Part shown: positions 45,404 through 54,297 of the stretch, piece after piece
Layout of the letters: each line of letters opens with the position of its first letter
Position numbering within the stretch: the first letter of the stretch is position 1
Origin: Calidifontibacillus oryziterrae
GTDB taxonomy: Bacteria > Bacillota > Bacilli > Bacillales > Bacillaceae_J
Direction of reading: 5' to 3'
DNA length: 64,000 nucleotides
NCBI RefSeq assembly: GCF_000331575.1
Contig: NZ_ANOK01000003.1
Coordinates: 428,365-492,364, forward strand
Notes under the pieces: model-generated
Told to the model about the DNA's origin: nothing
The model's input: only the letters and a program-made list of their open reading frames with translations
The model's database searches: none
Made by a program: the position numbers and the translations under genes

Positions 45404-46893
45404 TTCTTCTTTTTCCCCTCCTTTTTCTTTTTCTCTTTCCGTTTTTTCTTCTTTTTGATTTCAATGTTTTCATGATTATCTAGTATAGTTATTTCCTTTT
45501 GGACTTCAGTATCTTCATACTTAGCCTTTTTCCTTTTTCCCTTTTTATCTACTTTACTCTTATCCTTTTTGACTTCTATCTTTTCGAACTTATCTTTTTT
45601 CCTTTTCTTCGTCTTGTCTTTTTTCCTTTTCTTTTTCTTATCTTTTTTCTTTTCATCTACTTGAGCAAGGTCAAAGTTATCTTCGTTACCATACCCATGT
45701 ATTTTTTCAAAATTAGTCATTGACTCATTAACAGTCCAATCAATTTTTACTGGAACTAGACCGGACTGAATTTGTTCGATATTTAATCGATCATATTGAC
45801 CGATATCCTTTTTCAGTTCCTCAAGTACTGGCCATTTTGATTGATCTGTATCGACAATGGTTTTAATTAACATTGCTGTTTCATTAGTTAAAAACAATTC
45901 TGGTTCATAGACAACTTCTTTAATGTGTTTGTAAAATTCGTTTGGCATGGCCAAATCGATCAATAAGATCTCAAATACCTCTTGTGAGATTGGGTTTGCT
46001 TCATGGTACGCTTTAATCATTTCTCTTACCCATGTTTCATCCCACATGTATAAATCTGCCATCGTACCTGTAATGAGTTTTCTTAAATCACGTATTGGAA
46101 TGTCATACGCAACACCATCAAGGTCGATGATCCACATACCGTTTTCGCCCATCTGTCCGTTTGACCAGCCATAGTCTTGATGAACTAATCCCCACGCTTC
46201 ATTTCCTAGTGTTGTTAAGTCATAATAGCTAGATTGATTTAATGCTGCTAAACCGCTTCGAGCTTGGACTTCAAATTGATCAACTACCTCTAACAGTGTT
46301 GCGCTTGCAGGCATCTCCCCGTAGGCTTTTGCGATATTACGAAACCAGTCCATTTTATCAATTGCTTTTTTGTAGCTTCTTGGCCATTTGTATAAGCGCG
46401 AAGGTGTTTCAGCTTGATTCGGTGGGACATAACCTTTACTTAAACGGTGAAATTCTCCAAGAGCATAACAAAGATGCTTTGCACCCTCTATATCTTTCGT
46501 AACAGGTACTAAAGGTTCAATCCACTCTGCAACGAACCAACATTTCCCACCTGCTACTACATAGTTTGCACCATCTTTTGTTTTTATAATTGGTGGGACA
46601 TTTGCTCTTTGAACAGTAACTAAATATTCTTGAGCACCTAAGCTAAACAAGCTTCTCGTTGGGCGCCGATGCAAAAGCTTTAAGCTTTTTGGTCCAGAGT
46701 TTGTTTCGAGCTTCCAAATACAACCGCCTTTATCAGATTTTGTTGTAATGACATTCATACTTTTAACAGAGAAGCTATAATGCTTCAAGACTTCTTGTGC
46801 ATACTGATCAATGTAAGTTGGAATATAAAACTCATTGCCATTTGAGTTTTGAAGTTCTTCCTCCAGCCATGGTCCAATTAATTTCTCTTCCAC
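45400..46893 (-). CDS. CotS-family spore coat protein with polylysine tail
   Basis: The first about 380 residues are a CotS/YtaA-type kinase-like fold (WKLETNSGPKSLKLLHRRPT, catalytic-like LVHQDYGWSNGQ, IIDLDGVAYDIPIRDLRK). The last about 85 residues are almost purely Lys with Glu/Asp/Arg and end in four lysines; most CotS proteins lack this. The tail may bind an acidic spore surface layer or DNA. Translation starts at GTG after gggggaga. Its stop overlaps the glycosyltransferase start. Confidence 0.82.
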   Translation of the reverse strand: MEEKLIGPWLEEELQNSNGNEFYIPTYIDQYAQEVLKHYSFSVKSMNVITTKSDKGGCIWKLETNSGPKSLKLLHRRPTRSLFSLGAQEYLVTVQRANVPPIIKTKDGANYVVAGGKCWFVAEWIEPLVPVTKDIEGAKHLCYALGEFHRLSKGYVPPNQAETPSRLYKWPRSYKKAIDKMDWFRNIAKAYGEMPASATLLEVVDQFEVQARSGLAALNQSSYYDLTTLGNEAWGLVHQDYGWSNGQMGENGMWIIDLDGVAYDIPIRDLRKLITGTMADLYMWDETWVREMIKAYHEANPISQEVFEILLIDLAMPNEFYKHIKEVVYEPELFLTNETAMLIKTIVDTDQSKWPVLEELKKDIGQYDRLNIEQIQSGLVPVKIDWTVNESMTNFEKIHGYGNEDNFDLAQVDEKKKDKKKKRKKDKTKKRKKDKFEKIEVKKDKSKVDKKGKRKKAKYEDTEVQKEITILDNHENIEIKKKKKRKEKKKKEGKKKK

Positions 46894-47174
46894 ACTTCTC
46901 CCCCTATCCAGTTTATGATGGAATCCTAATAGATTTATCAGTACTTTTTATTAAGCTATGAAAAATAAAGGATTGTGTATAGACAACCTCATTAGAAGCT
47001 CCATAATATAAATGACTATTTTTAGTATGCTTGTACTATTTTTTGACAGGACTATGGATCCATTTTTTATTAAAAATTTTTCAAATATAAGCAAATCTCT
47101 TATACAAAGCATTTCTTAGTTTCATAGAAATATAAGGAATTCTTTTACTTGAAAAGGCGTAAGGGGGGAGTCTA

Positions 47175-48167
47175 ATAGAGAACCAACCAAATAAACATAT
47201 ATTTGTAACCGGCTGCGCTGGTTTTATCGGCTTTCATTTATCGAAGCGGTTGTTAGCGGAAGGATTTTATGTTCTTGGAATTGACAACCTTAATGAGTAT
47301 TATGATCGTCAACTTAAAATTGATCGATTATCGATATTGAAAACACACGCGAATTTTACGTTTGTAAAAGGATCAATTGAAAATCTAGAACTTTTAGAAA
47401 GCTTATTTGAACAGTATAAATTTGAAACGATAGTTCATTTAGCAGCTCAAGCTGGTGTTAGATATAGTATTGAAAATCCTCACCATTATATACAAGCAAA
47501 TATAGTAGGTTTTACAAATATTTTAGAATGCTGTAAGAAATGGAGCAGCCATCATCTTTTATATGCATCATCTAGCTCTGTTTATGGAAATAATCGTAAA
47601 GTTCCATTTTCAGTTACCGACCGCGTGGATCAGCCGATTAGTATTTATGCTGCAACAAAAAGGGCAAATGAGTTAATGGCGTATACGTATAGTAATTTAT
47701 ATAAAATACCTGTAACTGGAATGCGGTTTTTTACTGTATACGGACCATGGGGGAGACCGGATATGGCTCTATTTTCTTTTACAAAAGCGATCGTAAACGA
47801 ACAACCAATCGAAATTTACAATCACGGAAATATGAAGCGGGATTTTACTTATATTGATGATGTCGTTGAATCAATTGTGCGGTTGATGGAGAAGGGACCA
47901 TATACTACCTCTGTTATTCCTTATAAAATCTATAACATCGGAAATAATAACCCTGTTTCATTGCAGGTGTTTGTTCACACTCTTGAAAAATATTTAGGGA
48001 AAAAGGCTATTAAAAAACTGTTACCAATGCAGCCTGGTGATGTTGTTGAAACATATGCTGACATTAGCGAGCTAGAAAAGGATATAAAGTACCATCCTCA
48101 AGTATCAGTAGAGGACGGTATTAAACGGTTTGTAGACTGGTACAACAAATATTATCATCGTAAGTAG
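47175..48167 (+). CDS. NAD-dependent sugar-nucleotide epimerase (UDP-glucuronate 4-epimerase-like), non-ATG start
   Basis: This short-chain dehydrogenase/reductase interconverts UDP-sugars. The Rossmann motif VTGCAGFIG lies upstream of the first conventional start (TTG 47250), so the gene must begin earlier. The frame is bounded by TAA at 47160-47162. The only well-placed codon after AAGGGGGGAG is ATA at 47175, giving IENQPNKHIFVTG. Either translation starts at AUA or a former ATG has mutated. Other motifs are present: SSSSVYG, YAATKRANE (YxxxK), RFFTVYGPWGRPDMA. It is divergent from the CotS-like pair, so a coat-glycan role like YtcB is plausible. Confidence 0.75.
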   Translation: MENQPNKHIFVTGCAGFIGFHLSKRLLAEGFYVLGIDNLNEYYDRQLKIDRLSILKTHANFTFVKGSIENLELLESLFEQYKFETIVHLAAQAGVRYSIENPHHYIQANIVGFTNILECCKKWSSHHLLYASSSSVYGNNRKVPFSVTDRVDQPISIYAATKRANELMAYTYSNLYKIPVTGMRFFTVYGPWGRPDMALFSFTKAIVNEQPIEIYNHGNMKRDFTYIDDVVESIVRLMEKGPYTTSVIPYKIYNIGNNNPVSLQVFVHTLEKYLGKKAIKKLLPMQPGDVVETYADISELEKDIKYHPQVSVEDGIKRFVDWYNKYYHRK

Positions 48168-48235
48168 GATGTGTTGAATATCCAAAAGTCTAAAGTAGCA
48201 AGCAAATATTTAGTAGCTTACTTAGCCAAGGAACT

Positions 48236-48259
48236 TAATGGTTATATCCTTGGTTTTTT
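48236..48259 (+). terminator. Intrinsic terminator after the epimerase gene
   Basis: CCAAGGA pairs with TCCTTGG around 4 nt, followed by TTTTTT. Confidence 0.75.
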
Positions 48260-48366
48260 GCTATGCATCTAAAGACGCAAAATTCAGAAAATAGTGAATA
48301 AAACTTGAAATTAAAATTTTTACCCTTTAGAATAACATTTAATTAAAAGTATTTTATGAAAAAGCG

Positions 48367-48421
48367 CTATAACTACATACAAAAACTGTAACTACATACA
48401 AATGCTGTAACTACAAACATG
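48367..48421. repeat. Three 19-bp direct repeats with TGTA-N6-TACA cores
   Basis: Units start at 48367, 48386 and 48405 and share CTGTAACTACATACAAA (unit 1 has CTATAAC, unit 3 has CTACAAAC). Each core is TGTA-ACTACA-TACA, a small palindrome. They lie 90-145 bp upstream of the MBL-fold gene, a possible operator array. Confidence 0.65.
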
Positions 48422-48512
48422 AGAGAAGGGAGTAGCAAGTTTTATAAACCCAATTGTACTAATTAAATTTAAAGTAGTGATAAAAACTAATAAAACAATA
48501 GGAGAATTGAAA

Positions 48513-49505
48513 ATGAATAATTTAATCGAAGAAATATACCCTCAAATATTTAGAGTATCATTACGTATTCCTGTTCCGCTAAAAGCGATAAATATTTATT
48601 TGTTTAAAGGCAGTGAGGGTTGGAGTATAGTTGATTGCGGGTTTCATGATAAAGAAAGTGAAATTGCTTGGCATAACGTTTTTAAGGAATTAAATATAGG
48701 GTACAACGACGTATCTCAAATTATAGTCACTCATTATCATCCGGATCATTATGGTGGTTCAGGTTGGCTTCAAGAACTAACCGGAGCACCAGTCTTAATA
48801 TTTGATAAAGAGAAAAAGTATTTAGACAGAACTTGGCATGACAAATCTTTTCCAACCCAAATAGAGCAGTTTTTTCTCCAATATGGAATTCCTAATGATA
48901 TTGCATTAGATATTAAGGATGAGCATATAAGCAGATATGCAGCTGTTTCACCACATCCTAACGAAATTACCCTAGTATCAGATGGTGATGAAATACAACT
49001 AGGTAAGTACCGTTTTCAAACGATTTGGTCGCCGGGGCACACAGAAGGATTAATGACATTATGGAGTGAAAAGGAACGTATTTTTCTTGCAAATGACCTT
49101 GTTTTACCAAAAATCACACCTAATATTTCTTTTCATGTAAATTCTGTTGAAAATCCTTTAAGCGATTTTCTATCTTCGTTGAGAAAAATTAGAGATTTAC
49201 CCGCAGACATAACACTACCGGGACATAGACAAATCATTACTGATTTAGGGAAAAGAGTGGATGAAATCATTGATCATCATGGTGATCGTTTAGAAAATGT
49301 AAAAAGTATCTTAAAGAATAAATTAGTAAGTACTGATATAGGTGTTTCAGCATGGGAAATTTCAAAAGAATTATTTGGGCCATTAAAAGAAGCGGTCCAA
49401 CACCGCTTTGCTTTTGCAGAAACATTATCCCATTTGGAATATCTTGTTCATGCGAATGAAATAAAAAAAATACAGGCTGATAATAATTATTTCTATTTTC
49501 TTTAA
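48513..49505 (+). CDS. MBL-fold metallo-hydrolase
   Basis: This 330-residue protein has the metallo-beta-lactamase motif THYHPDH, the second histidine in SPGHTEG and the aspartate in LANDLV, so a two-metal site is likely. A C-terminal helical extension fits the glyoxalase II-like/LACTB2 group. The start is the ATG at 48513 with ataggaga 6-8 nt upstream, not the GTG at 48477. The substrate is unknown. Confidence 0.82.
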   Translation: MNNLIEEIYPQIFRVSLRIPVPLKAINIYLFKGSEGWSIVDCGFHDKESEIAWHNVFKELNIGYNDVSQIIVTHYHPDHYGGSGWLQELTGAPVLIFDKEKKYLDRTWHDKSFPTQIEQFFLQYGIPNDIALDIKDEHISRYAAVSPHPNEITLVSDGDEIQLGKYRFQTIWSPGHTEGLMTLWSEKERIFLANDLVLPKITPNISFHVNSVENPLSDFLSSLRKIRDLPADITLPGHRQIITDLGKRVDEIIDHHGDRLENVKSILKNKLVSTDIGVSAWEISKELFGPLKEAVQHRFAFAETLSHLEYLVHANEIKKIQADNNYFYFL

Positions 49506-49529
49506 CAGAAAATAGGTAATATAAACAGG

Positions 49530-49590
49530 CGTGCCTTTTAGGGTAGTTGAACCAATTTTGGGTCATATTTTCCTAAAGGGTTTTTTTATT
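49530..49590 (+). terminator. Terminator after the MBL-fold gene
   Basis: CCTTTTAGG and CCTAAAGG form an imperfect outer stem with an inner AACC/GGGT helix, followed by TTTTTTT. Confidence 0.55.
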
Positions 49591-49698
49591 GGTTAAAAAA
49601 ATGATCTTGATCAATTTTTTTAAATGATAATTGAGATATGATTTCCTTGTAACAGTTGCACTAGAAAATCAATCAAAAAGATTAGGTGGTGTGATTTT

Positions 49699-50130
49699 TT
49701 GAATACAATAATCGTTTATACAAGTATGACTGGTACTACAGAACTTATGGCAACTACTATTGCAAAAGAATTAATTAAGTTAGGAGAAACAGTGGACCAA
49801 AAAGATGCAATGGAAATCTTTGTAGAGGAGCTAAAATCATACGATAAAATACTAATTGGGAGTTATACATGGGGAGATGGGGAGCTTCCAGATGAATTAT
49901 TAGATTTTTACAATGAAGTAAAGAATACAGATTTAACAGGCAAAACAGGGGCGGTATTTGGTCCTGGTGATTCATGCTACGAACATTTTGCTAGAGCAGT
50001 AGATATATTGGAGCAGACTTTAAAAAGTCGAGGCTGTGAAATTATAACAGATGGGTTGAAAGTAGATAGAGAGTCAGATGAACAGATAAAATCAAAATGT
50101 AGAATATTTAGTAACAAATTAGTTATCTAG
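49699..50130 (+). CDS. Short-chain flavodoxin
   Basis: This 143-residue flavodoxin binds FMN as a low-potential electron carrier. It has the phosphate loop TSMTGTTE at 8-15, and the aromatic-containing loops GSYTWGDGELP and FGPGDSCYEHF. Translation starts at TTG after taggtggtg. Flavodoxins such as YkuN/YkuP replace ferredoxin under iron limitation; a weak tgataat-rich stretch upstream is not a convincing Fur box. A terminator follows. Confidence 0.92.
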   Translation: MNTIIVYTSMTGTTELMATTIAKELIKLGETVDQKDAMEIFVEELKSYDKILIGSYTWGDGELPDELLDFYNEVKNTDLTGKTGAVFGPGDSCYEHFARAVDILEQTLKSRGCEIITDGLKVDRESDEQIKSKCRIFSNKLVI

Positions 50131-50155
50131 ATTTGAAGATGTTTTGCATCTATTC

Positions 50156-50194
50156 CCCACCCAAATAGAATTTGTCCTCTTTTGGGTGGGTTTT
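50156..50194 (+). terminator. Intrinsic terminator after flavodoxin
   Basis: CCCACCCAAA pairs perfectly with TTTGGGTGGG, followed by TTTT. Confidence 0.88.
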
Positions 50195-50225
50195 AATCTT
50201 TGCCCTGCTGCTCATTTAATTAACC

Positions 50226-50360
50226 TTAAAGATCGTGTCCTTGGTTATTTTTTTGACGAGTATGGTTATGGTTTTTTACCTTTTTAGATCCACTTAATGG
50301 CTGCGGTTGATTATTCCGTTCTTGCTGGTTTTTTGGTTGATTTGTACGTCCTGATCCCAT
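50226..50360 (-). CDS. sspP: Small acid-soluble spore protein SspP
   Basis: This 44-residue minor SASP begins [13 protein letters not shown]. The core [19 protein letters not shown] is diagnostic of SspP, with an HDL end. The ribosome-binding site ggaggg precedes the ATG. As in B. subtilis, it lies just before sspO and citB; here an unrelated small gene and a repeat separate sspP from sspO. Forespore (sigma-G) expression is expected from the family. Confidence 0.9.
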   Translation of the reverse strand: MGSGRTNQPKNQQERNNQPQPLSGSKKVKNHNHTRQKNNQGHDL

Positions 50361-50552
50361 AAATAGCTGTCCCTCCTTTAATATTTAGGATGGATAAATC
50401 GTTATTATTTATTCAGTTGAGTGAAAAATTAATCTGCAGTGTCGGATAAATGAATGTATCCAATTGTTTCGAAGCTTTTAACGAATGGATTACAATTTTT
50501 TTGTACACAATATAGTCTACGATACTGTATTTTTTACAAAGGAGTTGTAAAT

Positions 50553-50813
50553 ATGCCCTATAATAAGAACAAACAACAAGCATTTCAAGCTGCACAACAA
50601 GGTGTTGATCACGCCGTTGATATTTATAAAGACCTAGTCAAAAATGACCCCGATTATGGTCATCATTTAAAGGATTTAAAAAATGAAGTAAATGAGGCAT
50701 TTCAACAAATTGATAACGCACTCGAGGTTGCTTCTGAAACTCAACTTGCACAACTTCGTAAATTTAGAAATGATCTTGAATCAATAGTAAGCAATGTTGA
50801 TTTTGAGCAGTAA
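50553..50813 (+). CDS. Small helical protein, unrecognised
   Basis: This 86-residue, soluble, acidic, entirely helical-looking protein (QQAFQAAQQGVDHAVDIYKD, LKNEVNEAFQQIDNALEVA) is probably a short helical bundle. The frame extends upstream to 50454, but the ATG at 50553 follows aaaggag. I do not recognise the family. It is inserted between sspP and sspO and has its own terminator. Confidence 0.7.
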   Translation: MPYNKNKQQAFQAAQQGVDHAVDIYKDLVKNDPDYGHHLKDLKNEVNEAFQQIDNALEVASETQLAQLRKFRNDLESIVSNVDFEQ

Positions 50814-50818
50814 GAAAA

Positions 50819-50850
50819 ACCGCTTCAGTTAAAAACTGGAGCGGTCTTTT
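50819..50850 (+). terminator. Intrinsic terminator
   Basis: ACCGCTTCAGT pairs with ACTGGAGCGGT (one G-T) around 4-5 nt, followed by CTTTT. Confidence 0.85.
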
Positions 50851-50856
50851 CGTTGT

Positions 50857-51064
50857 TTAGGAATTATAAAATTTGATCCTGTGGATAAATACTATAGCAC
50901 AGAGAGTAGTCCTCCAGCGCAAGCGCCTTAGCGACTAGTAAACCCCGCTCATCTCTTTTGCGAGAAGTCAACATCGACTCGTCCCTCGACGTGTTTCCTT
51001 TATCTCAGTCGATGCACTCTTATTTTTACGTCGCTAATCAGGGCGCTTATAGCTTTTGTTCCTT
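50857..51064 (+). repeat. Interspersed repeat copy D
   Basis: This is a full copy in the same orientation as copy C, from ttaggaattataaaatttga to agcttttgttcctt. Relative to copy C it carries several substitutions and small indels (for example GAGAAGTC for GATAAGTT), but the paired segments are mostly kept. Confidence 0.9.
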
Positions 51065-51086
51065 CTAGAGAATTGTAATCATATTT

Positions 51087-51236
51087 TTACTGCTTTTTCT
51101 TACGTTTTTTGTTGTTTTGTTTTTGCATTTCAGTCAATGGTTCGTTTGATAGCTCTTCATTGAACCCTGCTCCAGTTCCTTGTGCTTTTGCGGCATTCAT
51201 TCCCGGAATCACGTGATTTGCTTTACGCTTAGCCAT
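51087..51236 (-). CDS. sspO: Small acid-soluble spore protein SspO
   Basis: This 49-residue minor SASP begins [20 protein letters not shown], then [17 protein letters not shown] and a Lys/Asn-rich tail, matching SspO (CotK). The ribosome-binding site ggaggtgat precedes the ATG. It is divergent from citB, as in B. subtilis. Confidence 0.92.
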   Translation of the reverse strand: MAKRKANHVIPGMNAAKAQGTGAGFNEELSNEPLTEMQKQNNKKRKKKQ

Positions 51237-51342
51237 GAATTATCACCTCCACATTTATTGTTTGTCAAACTAATCATATTTATGAAAATTAAGTATAAAT
51301 AACCAAATGAATGAAAAACTTATGTAGAATGATGTCTTCTAG

Positions 51343-51371
51343 TTGTTTACTTATATTCAGAATTCTATTAA
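51343..51371 (+). promoter_or_regulatory. Putative sigma-A promoter of citB
   Basis: TTGTTT and TATTAA are separated by 17 bp, about 90 bp before the start codon. No CcpC site could be assigned with confidence. Confidence 0.5.
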
Positions 51372-51462
51372 AATGGTAGAGTAAAAAATATTTAGTGGGA
51401 GTCATATTGTTTGGCTTTTTTGATAATTCAGACAATATGAATAATTTAAAAGGGGGATCTAA

Positions 51463-54168
51463 ATGGCAACGAATGATGTATTTAATGCTCGCAAGTCGTT
51501 TGAGGCAAACGGCAAGAAGTATGCCTTCTACGATTTGAGCGCCTTAGAAGGGGTTGGCAACATTTCGAAGCTTCCTTATTCTATTAAGGTTTTACTAGAA
51601 TCAGTGCTTCGTCAAGTTGATGGTCGTGTAATTACGAAAGAGCATGTTGAAAATCTTGCAAAATGGGGCACGAAAGAATTACAAGATATTGATGTTCCAT
51701 TCAAACCAGCACGTGTTATTTTACAAGACTTCACTGGTGTTCCAGCTGTCGTTGACTTAGCTTCGCTAAGAAAAGCAATGGCTGATATGGGTGGAGATGC
51801 AGCGAAAATTAATCCTGAAATTCCAGTTGATCTCGTTATTGACCATTCTGTACAAGTTGATAAAGCAGGAACAGCTGATGCTTTAGATTTCAATATGGAA
51901 TTAGAATTCCAACGTAATCAGGAGCGTTATCAGTTCCTAAGCTGGGCAACAAAAGCATTTGATAACTATCGCGCAGTTCCACCAGCTACTGGTATTGTTC
52001 ACCAAGTAAACCTTGAATATTTAGCAAGTGTTGTTATGACCAAAGAGGATAACGGTGAAGCTGTAGCCTTCCCAGATACACTAGTTGGAACAGACTCACA
52101 TACAACTATGATCAACGGTATTGGTGTTCTTGGCTGGGGTGTTGGTGGTATTGAAGCAGAAGCTGGAATGCTAGGACAGCCTTCATACTTCCCTGTTCCA
52201 GAGGTTATTGGGGTTAAATTAACAGGTTCACTTCCAAGTGGAACAACAGCTACTGACATCGCTTTAAAGGTTACACAAGTATTGCGTGAGAAGAAAGTCG
52301 TTGGCAAGTTTGTAGAATATTTCGGCCCTGGTCTTGCTGAAATGCCACTTGCTGATCGTGCGACTATTTCAAATATGGCACCTGAATATGGTGCAACATG
52401 CGGCTTCTTCCCAGTTGATAAGGAAGCATTGAACTACTTACGTTTAACAGGCCGCTCTGAAGAGCAAATCGCTCTTGTTGAAGCATATTGCCGTGCAAAC
52501 GGTTTATTCTATGTTGCTGGTGAAAGTGAAGATCCAGTATATACTGATACAGTAGAAATTAACCTTTCTGAAATTGAACCAAATCTTTCTGGTCCTAAGC
52601 GTCCACAAGACCTAATCCCGCTTTCAAAAATGCAAGAGCAGTTTAGAAAAGCGGTTGTTGCTCCACAAGGAACACAAGGTCTTGGTTTATCAGAAGCTGA
52701 GTTCAACAAAGAGGTTACAGTGAAGCTTGCAAACGGCAATGAAACAACTATGAAGACTGGTGCCATTGCCATCGCTGCAATTACAAGCTGTACGAATACA
52801 TCAAATCCATATGTGTTAGTGGCTGCAGGTTTAGTAGCGAAAAAAGCTGTTGAAAAGGGCTTACAAGTACCTGAATATGTAAAAACTTCATTAGCACCAG
52901 GATCTAAAGTAGTTACTGGTTACCTACGTGATTCAGGCTTATTACCTTACTTAGAGCAGCTTGGCTATAACATTGTTGGTTACGGTTGTACGACATGTAT
53001 CGGAAACTCAGGTCCATTAGCAGATGAAATCGAAAAAGCAATAGCTGATAATGATTTAACTGTTACTTCTGTGCTCTCAGGTAACCGTAACTTTGAAGGA
53101 CGTATTCATCCGTTAGTAAAAGCAAACTACTTAGCTTCACCACCATTAGTAGTAGCATACTCATTAGCAGGTACAGTTGATATCGATCTAAAGAACGATT
53201 CACTTGGAAAAGACAAAGATGGTAACGACGTTAAATTCGCTGATATTTGGCCATCTTATGATGAAATCCAAGCTGTAGTTGAGAAGACAGTTACACCTGA
53301 ATTATTCCGTTCAGAGTATGCGGAAGTATTCAAGAGCAATTCACGTTGGAATCAAATTAATTCTCCTGATGATGCTTTATATAAATGGGATGAAAATTCA
53401 ACTTACATCCAAAACCCTCCATTCTTTGAAGGGTTATCAAAAGAATTAAGAGAAATCAAGCCGTTAACTGGTATGCGTGTAGTTGGTAAATTTGGTGATA
53501 CCGTTACTACTGACCATATTTCACCAGCTGGTTCGATTGCAAAGGATTCTCCTGCAGGTAAATACCTACAAGAGAAGGGAGTTAGTCCGCGTGACTTCAA
53601 CTCATACGGATCTCGTCGTGGTAACGACCGCGTCATGACTAGAGGCACATTTGCTAATATCCGAATTCGTAACCAAATTGCTCCTGGCACTGAAGGTGGC
53701 TGGACAACTTATTGGCCAACAGGGGAAGTTACATCTATCTTTGATGCAGCTATGAAGTACAAAGAGGATGGTACAGGATTAGTGATCTTAGCTGGTAAAG
53801 ATTACGGTATGGGTTCATCTCGTGACTGGGCAGCCAAAGGTACTTTCCTACTAGGTATTAAAACAGTTATTGCAGAGAGCTATGAGCGTATTCACCGTTC
53901 AAACCTAGTGTTAATGGGCGTTCTACCACTTCAATTTAAAGACGGTGATAACGCAGAATCATTAGGTTTAACTGGAAAAGAAACAATTGAAGTTCAGCTT
54001 GATGAAAACATTAAACCACGTGACTTCGTAAAAGTAACGGCTACAAAAGAAGATGGTTCTAAAGTAGAATTTGAAGCGCTTGCTCGTTTCGATTCTGAGG
54101 TTGAAATTGACTACTACCGCCATGGTGGTATTCTACAAATGGTACTTCGTGAAAAATTAGCTCAATAA
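51463..54168 (+). CDS. citB: Aconitate hydratase (CitB/AcnA type)
   Basis: Aconitase isomerises citrate to isocitrate through a 4Fe-4S cluster and doubles as an iron-responsive RNA-binding protein in Bacillus. The 901-residue enzyme is of the IRP/AcnA type, with [35 protein letters not shown], cluster cysteines in SCTNTS and [10 protein letters not shown], and the swivelling domain with [13 protein letters not shown]. The ribosome-binding site is aaaggggga. A strong terminator follows. Confidence 0.98.
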   Translation: MATNDVFNARKSFEANGKKYAFYDLSALEGVGNISKLPYSIKVLLESVLRQVDGRVITKEHVENLAKWGTKELQDIDVPFKPARVILQDFTGVPAVVDLASLRKAMADMGGDAAKINPEIPVDLVIDHSVQVDKAGTADALDFNMELEFQRNQERYQFLSWATKAFDNYRAVPPATGIVHQVNLEYLASVVMTKEDNGEAVAFPDTLVGTDSHTTMINGIGVLGWGVGGIEAEAGMLGQPSYFPVPEVIGVKLTGSLPSGTTATDIALKVTQVLREKKVVGKFVEYFGPGLAEMPLADRATISNMAPEYGATCGFFPVDKEALNYLRLTGRSEEQIALVEAYCRANGLFYVAGESEDPVYTDTVEINLSEIEPNLSGPKRPQDLIPLSKMQEQFRKAVVAPQGTQGLGLSEAEFNKEVTVKLANGNETTMKTGAIAIAAITSCTNTSNPYVLVAAGLVAKKAVEKGLQVPEYVKTSLAPGSKVVTGYLRDSGLLPYLEQLGYNIVGYGCTTCIGNSGPLADEIEKAIADNDLTVTSVLSGNRNFEGRIHPLVKANYLASPPLVVAYSLAGTVDIDLKNDSLGKDKDGNDVKFADIWPSYDEIQAVVEKTVTPELFRSEYAEVFKSNSRWNQINSPDDALYKWDENSTYIQNPPFFEGLSKELREIKPLTGMRVVGKFGDTVTTDHISPAGSIAKDSPAGKYLQEKGVSPRDFNSYGSRRGNDRVMTRGTFANIRIRNQIAPGTEGGWTTYWPTGEVTSIFDAAMKYKEDGTGLVILAGKDYGMGSSRDWAAKGTFLLGIKTVIAESYERIHRSNLVLMGVLPLQFKDGDNAESLGLTGKETIEVQLDENIKPRDFVKVTATKEDGSKVEFEALARFDSEVEIDYYRHGGILQMVLREKLAQ

Positions 54169-54221
54169 TATAATTTTATTTCATAAATGCGTTGTACTGT
54201 ACATGTGAATTTTTAATGAAG

Positions 54222-54255
54222 CGTAGTATTGTTGTTTGCAATACTACGTTTTTTT
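54222..54255 (+). terminator. Intrinsic terminator after citB
   Basis: CGTAGTATTG pairs perfectly with CAATACTACG around 7 nt, followed by seven Ts. Confidence 0.92.
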
Positions 54256-54297
54256 GTTATGATAGATACGTGTGCGGGTATTTTAGGAGGTGCGTAC

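Noticed and set aside
47250-47252. TTG 47250 as start of the epimerase
   Set aside because: It would remove the NAD-binding motif, without which the enzyme cannot fold normally.
49600-49650. Fur box upstream of flavodoxin
   Set aside because: tgataattgagatatga has only one good half-site; the second half does not match.
54229-54297. N-terminal extension of the YneN fusion to 54229
   Set aside because: That start lies inside the citB terminator hairpin; TTG 54298 has a near-perfect ribosome-binding site.
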